Origin: Candidatus Acidianus copahuensis
GTDB taxonomy: Archaea; Thermoproteota; Thermoprotei_A; Sulfolobales; Sulfolobaceae
Assembly: GCF_000632495.1 (NCBI RefSeq)
Contig: NZ_JFZT01000012.1
Coordinates: forward strand, 1 to 39,621
Length of the DNA: 39,621 bases
Direction of reading: 5' to 3'
Positions 27,009-36,129 of the stretch are shown here, piece by piece. Position numbers and translations under genes: made by a program. Below the pieces are notes generated by a model, which worked only from the letters and a program-made list of their open reading frames with translations, was not told where the DNA came from and did no database searches. Positions within the stretch are counted from its first letter, which is position 1. The number at the start of each line of letters is the position of its first letter.

Positions 27009-27584
27009 ATGATTAAAGGTGAATATACCTATAAAAGGATAAATGTAGAGTTCATGGCAGAGGGAGTTAAGCTAAAAGGTTGGTTATATTTACCCGAAAG
27101 AGAAGGTAAATTACCAGCAGTTGTGATGTCTCATGGTTTTTCAGCTGTTAAAGAAATGTACCTGGACAGCTTTGCAGAAGTTTTCTCTTCTTCTGGACTA
27201 GCAGTCCTAGTTTATGATAATAGAAATTTTGGCGATAGTGAAGGGGAACCCAGACAAGAGATTAATCCCTGGGCTCAGGTGAATGATTACCGTTATGCTA
27301 TATCTTACGTTAGACAACGACTTGAAATAGATCCTAATAGAATAGGAAAAAGAATTGTTCCAGGGCCGGAAACAGCAGCTATTAAGCTAGTAGCTACTGA
27401 GGCGTCCCAAAGACTTTATTACTACACAACTAATGAACTAGGTATTAATTCGTTAGTAACCGATGATGAAAGTAATAATATACTTTTAGGCTTGCTTTCA
27501 TCCTTTGCAGGGACTATAGGAGGGGGTACATCAGAAATTTTAAGAAATTTACTTGGCGAACATGTGCTAAAGCTACCTAAATAA
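27009..27584 (+). CDS. Chimera: N-terminal alpha/beta hydrolase fused in frame to C-terminal acyl-CoA dehydrogenase
   Basis: Residues 1 to about 112 are the first half of an alpha/beta hydrolase (KLKGWLYLP, VVMSHGFSAVKEMY, VLVYDNRNFGDSEG, LEIDPNRIG). After RIGK the text changes to PGPETAAIKLVATEASQRL, ending GGGTSEILRNLLGEHVLKLPK, which is the C-terminal helix bundle of an acyl-CoA dehydrogenase (compare the end of the intact gene at 30374). The join, near 27341-27352, falls on a G-K-R that also occurs in the dehydrogenase, and the frame is preserved. The hydrolase nucleophile elbow (G-x-S-x-G) and the whole FAD-binding part are missing, so neither activity is expected. It most likely arose by deletion between two genes. 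The next gene starts 2-11 bases downstream. Confidence 0.8.
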   Translation: MIKGEYTYKRINVEFMAEGVKLKGWLYLPEREGKLPAVVMSHGFSAVKEMYLDSFAEVFSSSGLAVLVYDNRNFGDSEGEPRQEINPWAQVNDYRYAISYVRQRLEIDPNRIGKRIVPGPETAAIKLVATEASQRLYYYTTNELGINSLVTDDESNNILLGLLSSFAGTIGGGTSEILRNLLGEHVLKLPK

Positions 27585-27586
27585 CG

Positions 27587-28597
27587 ATGATAAAAATGAA
27601 GGCTATAATAATACCCAGCTTTAAGGGGGGCTATAAGATAACTGAAACTGAGATACCTAGGCCTAATAAGGATGAGGTATTAGTAAAGGTAAAACTTGGT
27701 GCCTTATGTTACAGGGATTTATTGCAATTACAAGGTTACTATCCTAGAGCTAAATATCCTTTAATCTTAGGTCATGAAATGGTAGGAGTAATTGAAGATG
27801 TAGGAGAAAATGTTGAGGGATATAGTAATGGAGATAGGGTTACAACGATGCTTTACGTTCCAGACTGGAAGTGCGATGCATGTAAACTAGGTGAAGAGTA
27901 TTATTGTAAGAACTCAAAGGTTTATTCTCAGGAACTGGATGGATTTTTTGCAGAATACGCTCTAGTTAAATGGTCTACGTTAGTTAAGATTCCGTCTGAT
28001 GTTGGAGATGAAGCAGCAGTTGTTACGCCTTGTGTTTCTGCAATGGTTCTAAGAGGTCTTAAGAGATCTGGAATTAGGGAAGGAGATTACGTATTAGTTA
28101 CTGGTGCTGGGGGTGGAGTTGGCGTTCATGCTGTACAGATGGCCAAAGCTTTAGGTGGAAAAGTTATTGCAGTGACTTCAAGTGAGGATAAGGCAAAGTT
28201 TCTTTCAAAAATAGCGGATCATGTTATTGTAGGTAATAAATTCTCGGAAGATGTTAGGAAAATAGGTGATGTGAGAATAGTTATAGATAACGTTGGACCT
28301 TTTACTTTTGATGAGACTTTAAGGGTGCTTAAACAAGGAGGTAAAGTAATACAGATAGGAAATATAGATCCTTCACAAAGTGTTAATTTAAGATTAGGCT
28401 ATCTCATATTGAAAAATATTGAAATAATAGGACACGCTGGTGCAGGGAAGAGAGATATTGAAGAGGCTTTATCATTAGCTAGGGAGGGCAAATGGAGGCC
28501 AGTAGTGTCTAATATTTTAAGTTTTGAGGAGATCGAAAAAGGGCTACAAATGTTAAGAGAAAAATCTAACTTAGGGAAGATATTATTAAGGTTTTAA
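27587..28597 (+). CDS. Zinc-type MDR enoyl-CoA reductase, acryloyl-CoA-reductase-like
   Basis: The protein has 336 residues (333 if started at the ATG at 27596, beginning MKAIIIP). It has the MDR catalytic-zinc set C41, H63, E64 and a reduced structural zinc site with C96, C99 and C107. The NADPH fold reads TGAGGGVGVHAVQ. Stretches such as ALCYRDLLQLQGYYPR and QIGNIDPSQ are what I recall from the acryloyl-CoA reductases of Metallosphaera and Sulfurisphaera in the 3-hydroxypropionate/4-hydroxybutyrate cycle. Here it is surrounded by acyl-CoA catabolic genes, so it may be a paralogue that reduces another enoyl-CoA. It follows the chimera immediately and probably shares its promoter. Confidence 0.8.
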   Translation: MIKMKAIIIPSFKGGYKITETEIPRPNKDEVLVKVKLGALCYRDLLQLQGYYPRAKYPLILGHEMVGVIEDVGENVEGYSNGDRVTTMLYVPDWKCDACKLGEEYYCKNSKVYSQELDGFFAEYALVKWSTLVKIPSDVGDEAAVVTPCVSAMVLRGLKRSGIREGDYVLVTGAGGGVGVHAVQMAKALGGKVIAVTSSEDKAKFLSKIADHVIVGNKFSEDVRKIGDVRIVIDNVGPFTFDETLRVLKQGGKVIQIGNIDPSQSVNLRLGYLILKNIEIIGHAGAGKRDIEEALSLAREGKWRPVVSNILSFEEIEKGLQMLREKSNLGKILLRF

Positions 28598-29489
28598 GTA
28601 AATAGTTTAGTCACATCAGGTTTCAAATTATGGTATATTTTTCCTAATGTTATTGCCCTCCTTAAGTGTAAGTGTATGTCTATATCTTCAGTGAAACCTA
28701 TACCACCGTGAACTTGAATACCATCCATTATGACCTTTGGTAATCTCTTTGAGGCATAATATTTCGCTACAATAGCCATCTCGGGATTTCTTGTCGCCTC
28801 AAGGTATAACGATCTAGCTAACTCCACACTTATTGCATCATCAACTAATTTATGCTTTATTGCTTGATATGAACCTATTGGCTTTCCGAAGGCTATCCTG
28901 TTCTTATCGTACTCTATACTCATGTTAACAACTGTTTCAGCGTGACCAACAATTTGTGAAGCCAAATTTACTAACGCGGCATTAACGTCGAAATTTATTG
29001 GTTGAGATTTCTTAAAGATTACCTTACTTACTTTCATAGAATTGTCTAGGGAATTATACGGGTTTATTTCGGCTTCCTCCTTCCATCCCATTCTATCCTT
29101 AACTATTATAACATCTGCGCTATCTGCTGCTGGAACTAAATCACTATCAGAAAAAGCAACCTTTATTCTTCCAGAGAATATTCCATCTAAGATCTGTTGA
29201 TCATTAATGGATTTTACAGCAATTAAAGTAGAGGTAATCACACCAGGTAATAATTTTCCTCCTAGGACCTCATTTATGATAGCGGTATTATATAGTGAAG
29301 AATTATACAAATATTGAAATACCCTGACTTAACCACTTCGTTCCATACAGAGTTTAAAACAGACGTATCTCCCTCAGCATACTTTCTCAACAACTTAGTG
29401 TTCCAAACCCTATCTATAGCCTCGCCTAGCGATGTTAGAATTAACTTAAGATCCTCATCTATATATAAATCTCTACTTATTATCATCAA
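28594..29489 (-). pseudogene. Acyl-CoA dehydrogenase-like protein, broken near the N-terminus
   Basis: The larger part (28594 to about 29310) contains VGHAETVVNMSIEYDKNRIAFGKPIGSYQAIKHKLVD and the MDGIQVHGGIGFTEDIDIHLHLRR signature of short acyl-CoA dehydrogenases that pair with a second ACAD. The N-terminal 60 residues (to about 29313) lie in another frame. Between KSGYF and YNTAIINEVLGG the conserved PEExGG segment seems to be missing, so there was a small deletion as well as the frameshift. It converges on the MDR gene and overlaps its stop by four bases. Function as a dehydrogenase subunit is probably lost. Confidence 0.75.
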
Positions 29490-29684
29490 AAATCACTAAG
29501 CTATAATATCTAAGAAACATTATAAAAGCTTTTCTTAGAGCTTAATGTGTAACCCATGGCTTCAAGTATTCAAAGTCTTGCTTTCGAATCTAAGCATAGT
29601 ATTAACTACTTATGCTAGGAGGAATAGAAAACCATCCTAATCGCGAGGGAAAAAGCCAAAGGTTTTTCTGTAATACCGGACAAC

Positions 29685-29846
29685 TCAAGTAACCTTTACA
29701 AGCTTCCTATCCAAAGCAACATATAACTCTCGCTTTAGTAGCTCATATGAAAATTTTTTCTCGTTAAGTAGTTCTCCGAACTCCTCGTAATACACTGTGA
29801 GTTTATCTTTTGATGCGTCTACCCTTATTACCCTCACTTTCACCAC
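29685..29846 (-). CDS. Small basic protein, 53 residues, unknown function
   Basis: GTG at 29846 (or the adjacent GTG at 29843) follows a TAGAGGG ribosome-binding motif. The frame begins VVKVRVIRVDASKDKLTVYY and ends in LVKVT with TGA at 29685-29687. Alternating hydrophobic residues suggest a small beta sheet with a helix (ELLKRELYVAL). I have the impression of similar small proteins in Sulfolobales but cannot name a family. The good start context and regular pattern make it more likely real than a chance frame. Confidence 0.5.
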   Translation of the reverse strand: MVKVRVIRVDASKDKLTVYYEEFGELLNEKKFSYELLKRELYVALDRKLVKVT

Positions 29847-29942
29847 CCTCTAAGGCTATAGGCTCATCTTCAGTGTGTAGTGGAGGTTAATCCAAGCTAA
29901 AAGGGGACGTTTGAGCCCATGCGCGTAACTGGTCTGCTCCCC

Positions 29943-29980
29943 ATTAGGGATCAAGTATTACTTATCGCTTGACCCTTAAT
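29943..29980. repeat. Imperfect 13-base inverted repeat
   Basis: ATTAGGGATCAAG (29943-29955) faces CTTGACCCTTAAT (29968-29980) across 12 bases, with two mismatches. It lies upstream of the minus-strand 53-codon gene in a GC-richer block. It could be an operator, an RNA hairpin or a mobile-element end. Confidence 0.4.
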
Positions 29981-30373
29981 ATGTTTTATAAAAGTATTAA
30001 GACGTTATGCAATTCTTTTGAAAGGCTTGAGAAAAGATTGATGCCAGAGTCTACTCTCATTCACCACACTCTGAGATTTTGGTTCACTTTATCTACTTTC
30101 TTTAGTAATTTATGTATCTATAAATCTTAAGACTAATTACGAAGAAAATATCCGAAAGAGTTACTAGTAGGTCTGTTCCTCTTTGTATACATTATCAAAC
30201 TATTTCACCCCTCTGATTTAGTTAGATACGCGCAGTCTACTTATTAGAACAGATCCAAAGGTCTTTAGAAGAATTAATGTTTAGCTCAGAATACTTCATT
30301 TGTCAACTTGCAAATAAAGAAACTAGTAAGGTAAATAAATAACCTCTTCATTTATTCCACAAAGCATTAAAGC

Positions 30374-31513
30374 TTACCTGGGCAGTTTTAGGATAGACTC
30401 TCCTATCAGATTTCTTAAAACTTCTGAGGATCCGCCCCCTATAGTAGCAGCCCTAGATGCAATAAGACCTAATGAAAATTCACTAGCCTCAGATAAGGGT
30501 TCCTCGAATATTAATGTTTCTTTGTCTAAATTATTAACTCCGAATTCGTAAAATTCTTGCAAAACCTCAGAAGATATAATTTTTAATATAGCGGCCTCAA
30601 TTCCTGGGGGAGATTTTCTTTTACCATATAACTCTAACATCCTATTATATAGTAATTTAGTGGCGTATAGATTTAAAATGCTTAATTCAAGCTCTTTTTG
30701 TTTCTCTTTAAAATTGCTTAGCACATTTCTTAACGCATTCTCTGCAGCCAAGATGAAAGGAATGGATAGGTTAACTCTCTCATTATTTAAAACCAGTGTA
30801 GCTATTTTCCATCCCTCGTTAACCTTACCGATAACGTTCTCTTTAGGAACCTTCAAATTATTGAAATACACCATGTTAAATTCAGATTTACCAGTTATCT
30901 GCCTAATAGGCTTAACTGTAATACCTTGACTCCTCATATCGACAATAAACATGGTCAATCCCTTATGCCTATCCTCTGGTTTTCCGGTCCTAGCCAATAA
31001 AATCATATAATCGGCCAAGTGGGCATAACTACTCCATATTTTCTGTCCAGTGATCTCAAAATACTCTCCCTTATCCTCAGCCCTAGTCTGAATTGAAGCC
31101 AAGTCAGAACCAGCTTGAGGCTCAGAAAAACCTTGACACCAAATATCTTCTCCAGTCAAAATTCTCTTCACATACTTCCTCTTCTGATCCTCCGATCCAG
31201 CTATTATTAAACTAGGACCTACAATGCTCATTCCTATTCCCGCAGTGGGATTTCCATATGGTACTTTAGCTTTCATGAATTCCTCATATGCTATTAACTC
31301 CTTTATTGGATCATCACCATATCCACCATACTCCTTTGGCCAACTTATCCCCAGAAGACCAGCCTCATAAACTTTCCTATGCCACCTCTTCAACTCATCT
31401 AAATTATCTACATACCTTCCACTAAATGGGATTGTTGAACCTTTCTCCTTTAATTCCTCTGGAGTATTAGCCCTTATCCATTTTCTAACATATTCCCTAA
31501 ACTCTTCAAGCAT
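30374..31513 (-). CDS. Acyl-CoA dehydrogenase
   Basis: The 379-residue protein is full length for the family. It has the KEYGGYGDDP loop in the N-terminal helical domain, the FAD/substrate signature QGFSEPQAGSDLASIQT in the beta domain, and a C-terminal bundle ending GGGSSEVLRNLIGESILKLP. The reaction is alpha,beta-dehydrogenation of an acyl-CoA, with electrons going to ETF. It stands near a broken second ACAD, an enoyl-CoA reductase-like gene and an acyl-CoA ligase, consistent with side-chain or cyclic-acid beta-oxidation. It is divergent from the acyl-CoA ligase across about 90 bases. Confidence 0.88.
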   Translation of the reverse strand: MLEEFREYVRKWIRANTPEELKEKGSTIPFSGRYVDNLDELKRWHRKVYEAGLLGISWPKEYGGYGDDPIKELIAYEEFMKAKVPYGNPTAGIGMSIVGPSLIIAGSEDQKRKYVKRILTGEDIWCQGFSEPQAGSDLASIQTRAEDKGEYFEITGQKIWSSYAHLADYMILLARTGKPEDRHKGLTMFIVDMRSQGITVKPIRQITGKSEFNMVYFNNLKVPKENVIGKVNEGWKIATLVLNNERVNLSIPFILAAENALRNVLSNFKEKQKELELSILNLYATKLLYNRMLELYGKRKSPPGIEAAILKIISSEVLQEFYEFGVNNLDKETLIFEEPLSEASEFSLGLIASRAATIGGGSSEVLRNLIGESILKLPR

Positions 31514-31575
31514 GATTAAATTTAATGAAGTTGAGGATTAATAAACTCTTCCTCTTCAAAGTTATGAAAGTAAGA

Positions 31576-31590
31576 ATTATAAATATAATA
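31576..31590 (+). promoter_or_regulatory. TATA box of the acyl-CoA ligase gene
   Basis: ATTATAAATATAATA is about 25 bases before the GTG at 31606, consistent with leaderless transcription and with 31606 as the original start. Confidence 0.45.
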
Positions 31591-31605
31591 TCCTAATTTA
31601 ATTTT

Positions 31606-33243
31606 GTGAGTATTGATAAGCTAGTTTCGTCTCTGAATGAGGATAATGTCATAGCTTTAATGAAGAGGTATAATAAAGTCAATAGGTGAGTCGTAGCGGA
31701 TATACCTAAGTTTACAGCGCATAAATTTCCAGATAATAAAGGGATTATATATATCAATAAGGAAGGAGTTAGAGCTGAATACACTTATTCACAACTAGAT
31801 GCGTTATCTAATGCTTTTGCTAATTTTCTTTTAGAATCAGGTCTTGCAGAATATGATAGAGTATCGATTTATTCTTTTAATAGTGATTATTATGTAATAT
31901 CAATGTTTGGTGTGTTTAAGGCAAAAGGTGTTTTCGTACCGATAAATTATCTTTTGACAGGGAGGGAAATGGCTTATCAAGTAAATAACTCTGAGAGTAG
32001 TTTTCTACTAGTCGAAAATTTGTTCTATAAAGAAGTTAAATCACATTTAACCGAGATGCAGAGTGTTAAGAAAATGTTAATTTTAAACAGATTTGGAAAG
32101 GTCGAAGATAAGCAATTTGTGGACTTTGAAGAAGCGATAAAGAGTTATAGTACGAGAGAACCGGATAAGATTCTTAATATTTGGGATCCAATTTTAATAA
32201 TGTACACGAGTGGCACTGAATCTTTGCCAAAAGGAGTTATTTTAACTAACCAATCTGTTATCTCAGAAGCAGTGAGTGCAATTATTGCAAGTAAGAGTGA
32301 CCCTAATACTGTAATCTTACATTCGTTACCCCTACAACATGTTAGAGGTCTGACTGTTGGTCTAATCCCAAATTTAATAATAGGTGCTACTAATATCATA
32401 ATACCTAGACCAGATGTTCAGTTAATTCTTGAAACTGTAGAGAAATATAAGGTTACTGCATTAGGTACCGTACCTACCATGTGGATAGCAATTTTGAACC
32501 ACCCTGATCTTAGAAAGTATGACCTATCTTCAATTGAAGTTATAGGTTATGGTGCCTCTAAGATGCCAGTGGAGGTTTTAAAGAAATTAAAAGAATTATT
32601 CCATAAGGCAAAGTTCTATAACTATTATGGGCAGACTGAAGCAACAGGCGTTGATATCATGTTATTTCCAGAAGACCATGACAAGAAATTAGATAAAAGT
32701 GGGAAAGAGTTAGTTTTCTCGTATGTAGAGTTAATGGATGATAATGGCGACGTTATAAAAGATACTAACAAGATTGGTGAAATAGTCATTAGGGGTCCTC
32801 AAATTATGGTAGGTTATTATAAGAATTCTGAGGCTACAGAGAAAGCCTTCATGTATGACTGGTTTCATAGTGGAGACATGGGTATCAGGGATGATGAGAG
32901 TTATTTACAATTCATTGATAGGAAAAAGGATATGATAAAAAGTGGGGGAGAAAATGTAAGTGCTCTTGAAGTTGAGGAAATTATTTATAAGCATCCAGCT
33001 GTGAAAGAGGTCGCTGTAGTTGGTCTACCCGATCCTAAGTGGATCGAAGTGGTAACTGCGGTAGTTGTTCTTAAAGATGAATTTAAGGGAAAGGTAGTAG
33101 AAGAAGATATAATTAAATTCTGTAAACAATATCTTTCAAGTTTTAAGGTACCAAAGCGAGTAATATTTTTGAACACATTACCTAAAAATCCGACGGGAAA
33201 AATAATGAAAAACGAACTAAAAAAGATCCTCTTAAAAAGTTAG
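31606..33243 (+). pseudogene. Acyl-CoA synthetase (AMP-forming) with one early in-frame stop
   Basis: The frame from GTG 31606 reads MSIDKLVSSLNEDNV and is stopped by TGA at 31687-31689 (codon 28), then continues without damage for 518 codons. Restoring a codon there (TGG is one base away) gives an enzyme of about 545 residues. The ANL signatures are intact: MYTSGTESLPKG for ATP binding, YNYYGQTEATG, WFHSGDMGIRDDES and the late lysine in NPTGKIMKNEL. Position 28 is before the catalytic core, so initiation at a later start (for example ATG 31903) would still lose the N-terminal strands. It would activate the pathway acid to its CoA ester. Confidence 0.85.
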
Positions 33244-33729
33244 GCCTTTTTTAATTCATACGTTATATAACCTTCTGGTTCTCTTTTAACCACATGCAAC
33301 TTAACTTTCATCTCTACTTTAATATCCTTAAGATCTTCATTTATCCATGCTAGCACGTTAATACCCTCTTTTCATCTAGCTATACCTACTATATAATCGG
33401 GATAATGGAAGAAGCTGAGAGGTTTAACTGTTATCATAGTGTATGTTAATAGTTCCCCTTCTCCGGATAATTCAACAATATTTAATCCAGATATTTTACA
33501 TTTAGTGCAATCATCTTGTGGGGGGAAGTACAGAGCTCCGCATTTTGGACATTTAGTTCCAAAATCTTTGTGAAAGTTCTCTTACATCAATCCATAGTGG
33601 GTTGTTAGTCTTCTGCTCCCTTATTATTGGTGACCCCGTATTCTTAATTAACATATCTATTTGCTCTAGGACTTTCTTATCTATTTCATTAAATTGTTTT
33701 TCTCTAACGTCAACAATTCCCATCTTCAT
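33240..33729 (-). pseudogene. DUF35-type zinc-ribbon/OB-fold protein, broken
   Basis: ATG at 33729 overlaps the thiolase stop (ATGA). The frame gives the N-terminal helix (NNPLWIDVREL) and is lost near 33565; one added A yields KDFGTKCPKCGALYFPPQDD and the second CTKC pair, then the OB fold with SGEGELLTYTMITVKPLSFF. A TGA at 33372-33374 interrupts GIAR-KEGINVLAW. The true stop is TAA 33240-33242, overlapping the end of the convergent ligase gene. DUF35 proteins partner SCP2-type thiolases, which is exactly its neighbour here. Two lesions make it non-functional as read. Confidence 0.8.
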
Positions 33730-34916
33730 CACGCAGAAGGTTTCTTTAGAGAATATATCGTGACATAGGCGTAATGCCCAGTACCACCCATATTATGTGC
33801 TAATGCATAACCGTTGTTAATAGTTGCTTGAGTACCCTTTGGAGCTCTTTGTTGTAGTTGTCTTGTAAGAGATACCGCCATACTAACCCCAGTAGCTCCT
33901 ATTGGATGTCCTTTTGCCTTTAATCCTCCATCAGCATTTACTGGAATTCTGCCACCAATATATGTTTGACCTTCTCTTGCCAATATGTACCCTTCTCCTC
34001 TATTTGCAAAACCTAAATCCTCGTAAGCCATAATTTCAGCTATGGTGAAACAATCATGTACTTCAGCTACATCAATATACTTCCAACTCTCTTCTCTATT
34101 AATCTTAGCCCTTTTATAAGCTTCTTCGGCAGCTACTCTAGCAGCATCAATTGACACGAAATCATCTCTTTTTGATAAGTTTGCTGTACCTGAAGCGAAA
34201 CCTTGAGACACTATCCAAACTGGCGTATCAGTTATCCTCTTTGCTACTTCTTCAGACGCTAAAATAACAGCTGCCGCACCGTCGGTAATTGGACAAGCAT
34301 CATAAACCTTTAGTGGGGAGGCAATAATTTTAGACTTCAAATACTCTTCTATTTTTATTGGTTTTTGGAATGTAGCATAAGGATTAAAACTACCATAATA
34401 ATGATTCTTTACCGCTATCTGTCCTAGATCCTCCTCTTTCATACCGTATTTTGCCATATATCGCGTGGCATACAAAGCATAGTACCCTGGAAAGGTTAAC
34501 CCAAAATTCTCAAACTCCCAAAAGTAATTCCCAGCCCTCCTCATCATCTCAATTGCTAAAGGATGCGGTGATTGGTGCATCTGTTCAGCACCAATAACCA
34601 TTGCTATTTTAGCCTCTCCCGATTTTATAGCTTGATACGCAATTCTTAAGGCTGCACTTCCAGTAGCACATGCAGCTTCAACTCGCATAGTTCCTTTAGG
34701 GGCTAAATTACAATATTCTCCAATAACTATTGCAGATAGAGGTTCTGAACTCCAACCTCCCGCATTCCCTACTACAAACATATCTATATCTTGTTGCTCT
34801 AGATTAGCTTCTTCTAATGCTTGTCTCACCGTTTCCCATGCTAATTCTTGTAAGTTTACATCCGTTCTTGCTCCGAATTTACTGTGCCCAGTTCCTACTA
34901 TTGCAACATCTGCCAT
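33729..34916 (-). CDS. Thiolase (SCP2-type acyl-CoA acyltransferase)
   Basis: The 395-residue protein is complete. The nucleophilic cysteine is C83 in VEAACATGSAAL, the VAEVHDCFTIAE segment has the histidine, and GHPIGATG carries the second histidine. This archaeal/SCP2-like class works in a complex with a DUF35 zinc-ribbon protein, whose gene follows with a four-base overlap but is damaged. Likely role is thiolytic cleavage of a beta-ketoacyl-CoA at the end of the pathway; an HMG-CoA-type biosynthetic role is less likely because no HMG-CoA synthase is adjacent. Confidence 0.88.
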   Translation of the reverse strand: MADVAIVGTGHSKFGARTDVNLQELAWETVRQALEEANLEQQDIDMFVVGNAGGWSSEPLSAIVIGEYCNLAPKGTMRVEAACATGSAALRIAYQAIKSGEAKIAMVIGAEQMHQSPHPLAIEMMRRAGNYFWEFENFGLTFPGYYALYATRYMAKYGMKEEDLGQIAVKNHYYGSFNPYATFQKPIKIEEYLKSKIIASPLKVYDACPITDGAAAVILASEEVAKRITDTPVWIVSQGFASGTANLSKRDDFVSIDAARVAAEEAYKRAKINREESWKYIDVAEVHDCFTIAEIMAYEDLGFANRGEGYILAREGQTYIGGRIPVNADGGLKAKGHPIGATGVSMAVSLTRQLQQRAPKGTQATINNGYALAHNMGGTGHYAYVTIYSLKKPSA

Positions 34917-34978
34917 GTGTATAATTAGCTCTTTGAGCTATTAAGTTTTTCTTAAAAATAAACCTTTATTGAGTATAA

Positions 34979-34989
34979 TTTATAAACTT
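34979..34989 (+). promoter_or_regulatory. TATA box of the enolase-superfamily gene
   Basis: TTTATAAACTT lies 19-29 bases before the ATG at 35008, the usual place for a leaderless Sulfolobales promoter. Confidence 0.5.
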
Positions 34990-35007
34990 AAAGACAAATG
35001 ATATACT

Positions 35008-36129
35008 ATGATAATTACGGAAGTTGAGGCAAGGTGCATAAAAGTACCATTACCGACTAAGCTATATCCTGCCTGGACTCCCGGAATTGCACAATCGCAC
35101 TTAGAGGCATGTTTAGTAAAAATATATACTGATGAGGGAATTATTGGAATATCTGGAGGTATAGATTTTCAAGGAGTCGTAAAGAAAAGTATAGAGGATT
35201 TTGTAAAGCATTATTTAATAGGGAAGGATCCTTTCTTATTAGGCAATTTTGATAGAGTAATTAAGTTTTCCTCGTTTATTGGACCAAGAACGTATATAGT
35301 TGAAATCGCACTTTGGGATTTGATAGGAAAGGCATTAAAGGCACCAATATATAGGTTATTGGGCGGATATAAGGATAGAGTAAAGGCTTATGCGAGTACT
35401 GCAGAGGTTAAGAAGGCTGAAGATAGAATAAAGGATGTGAAAAATATGATTAATGAAGGATTTAAAGCTGTTAAAATTAGAGCCCACAGCGAAAACCCCG
35501 AAGATGATATAAAAGTTGTAAAAGCCTTAAGAGACGCATTTGGATTCTCAATTGAAATAATGGTAGATGCAAATCAAGCATGGAGTTGGACTGGTCCCGT
35601 ATGGTCTTATAATACTGTATTAAAAGTTGCGAGAGAACTAGAAAAAATGGAAGTTTCTTGGCTTGAAGAACCTTTACCCAAAGATAATCTTGAAGGTTTG
35701 AGAAGATTAAGAAAAGAGGTCAATATTCCAATTGCTGGTGGCGAGTTAGAACATGGTCTATATAGATTTAAGGAGCTAATTGAGAAAGACGTTTATGATA
35801 TAGTGCAACCAGACGTTACGTTATCTGGAGGTATAAACGAGGTGAAGAAAATAGCTTCGTTAGCAGAGTCTAAAAATAAGCTATGTATACCTCATACATG
35901 GACGCATGGATTAGGATTAGCTGCTAACCTACAATTAATAGGTTCATTGTCTAATTGCCCATTTTTAGAATTTCCATACGAACCTCCTGCATGGAGAGTT
36001 GAAGTCAGAGATATGTTAATAAAGGAGCCTTTAAAAATAGACAAGGATGGATATGTTAATATACCCAACAAGCTGGGGCTTGGAATAGAGCTTAATGAGG
36101 AGATTATAGAAAAATATTCAGTTCAATAA
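35008..36129 (+). CDS. Mandelate racemase/muconate lactonizing enzyme-type (enolase superfamily) protein
   Basis: The protein has 373 residues. Metal ligands are D187 (VDANQAW), E220 or E221 (WLEEP) and E246 (GGELEHG). The opposing base is H296 (PHTWTH) with D269 (QPDVT), the His-Asp pair of the mandelate-racemase group. The first acid/base motif is KIR (K156, R158), so the usual second lysine of K-x-K is arginine, pointing to a dehydratase or racemase of modified mechanism. The superfamily abstracts a proton next to a carboxylate. Neighbours suggest a hydroxy- or sugar-acid substrate, not identifiable here. It converges on the MBL gene, overlapping its stop by 12 bases. Confidence 0.82.
   Translation: MIITEVEARCIKVPLPTKLYPAWTPGIAQSHLEACLVKIYTDEGIIGISGGIDFQGVVKKSIEDFVKHYLIGKDPFLLGNFDRVIKFSSFIGPRTYIVEIALWDLIGKALKAPIYRLLGGYKDRVKAYASTAEVKKAEDRIKDVKNMINEGFKAVKIRAHSENPEDDIKVVKALRDAFGFSIEIMVDANQAWSWTGPVWSYNTVLKVARELEKMEVSWLEEPLPKDNLEGLRRLRKEVNIPIAGGELEHGLYRFKELIEKDVYDIVQPDVTLSGGINEVKKIASLAESKNKLCIPHTWTHGLGLAANLQLIGSLSNCPFLEFPYEPPAWRVEVRDMLIKEPLKIDKDGYVNIPNKLGLGIELNEEIIEKYSVQ

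Larger units (their letters stand above)
29490..30373. other. Gap with one tiny gene and an inverted repeat
   Basis: Apart from the 53-codon frame at 29685-29846 and the inverted repeat at 29943-29980, listed separately, nothing else is recognisable in these about 880 bases. The segment 29860-29990 is noticeably more GC-rich than its flanks and may be transcribed or come from a mobile element. Confidence 0.45.

Noticed and set aside
31687..31689. Selenocysteine or other recoding at TGA
   Set aside because: Sulfolobales are not known to make selenocysteine, no SECIS-like hairpin was seen, and the position is outside the catalytic site.
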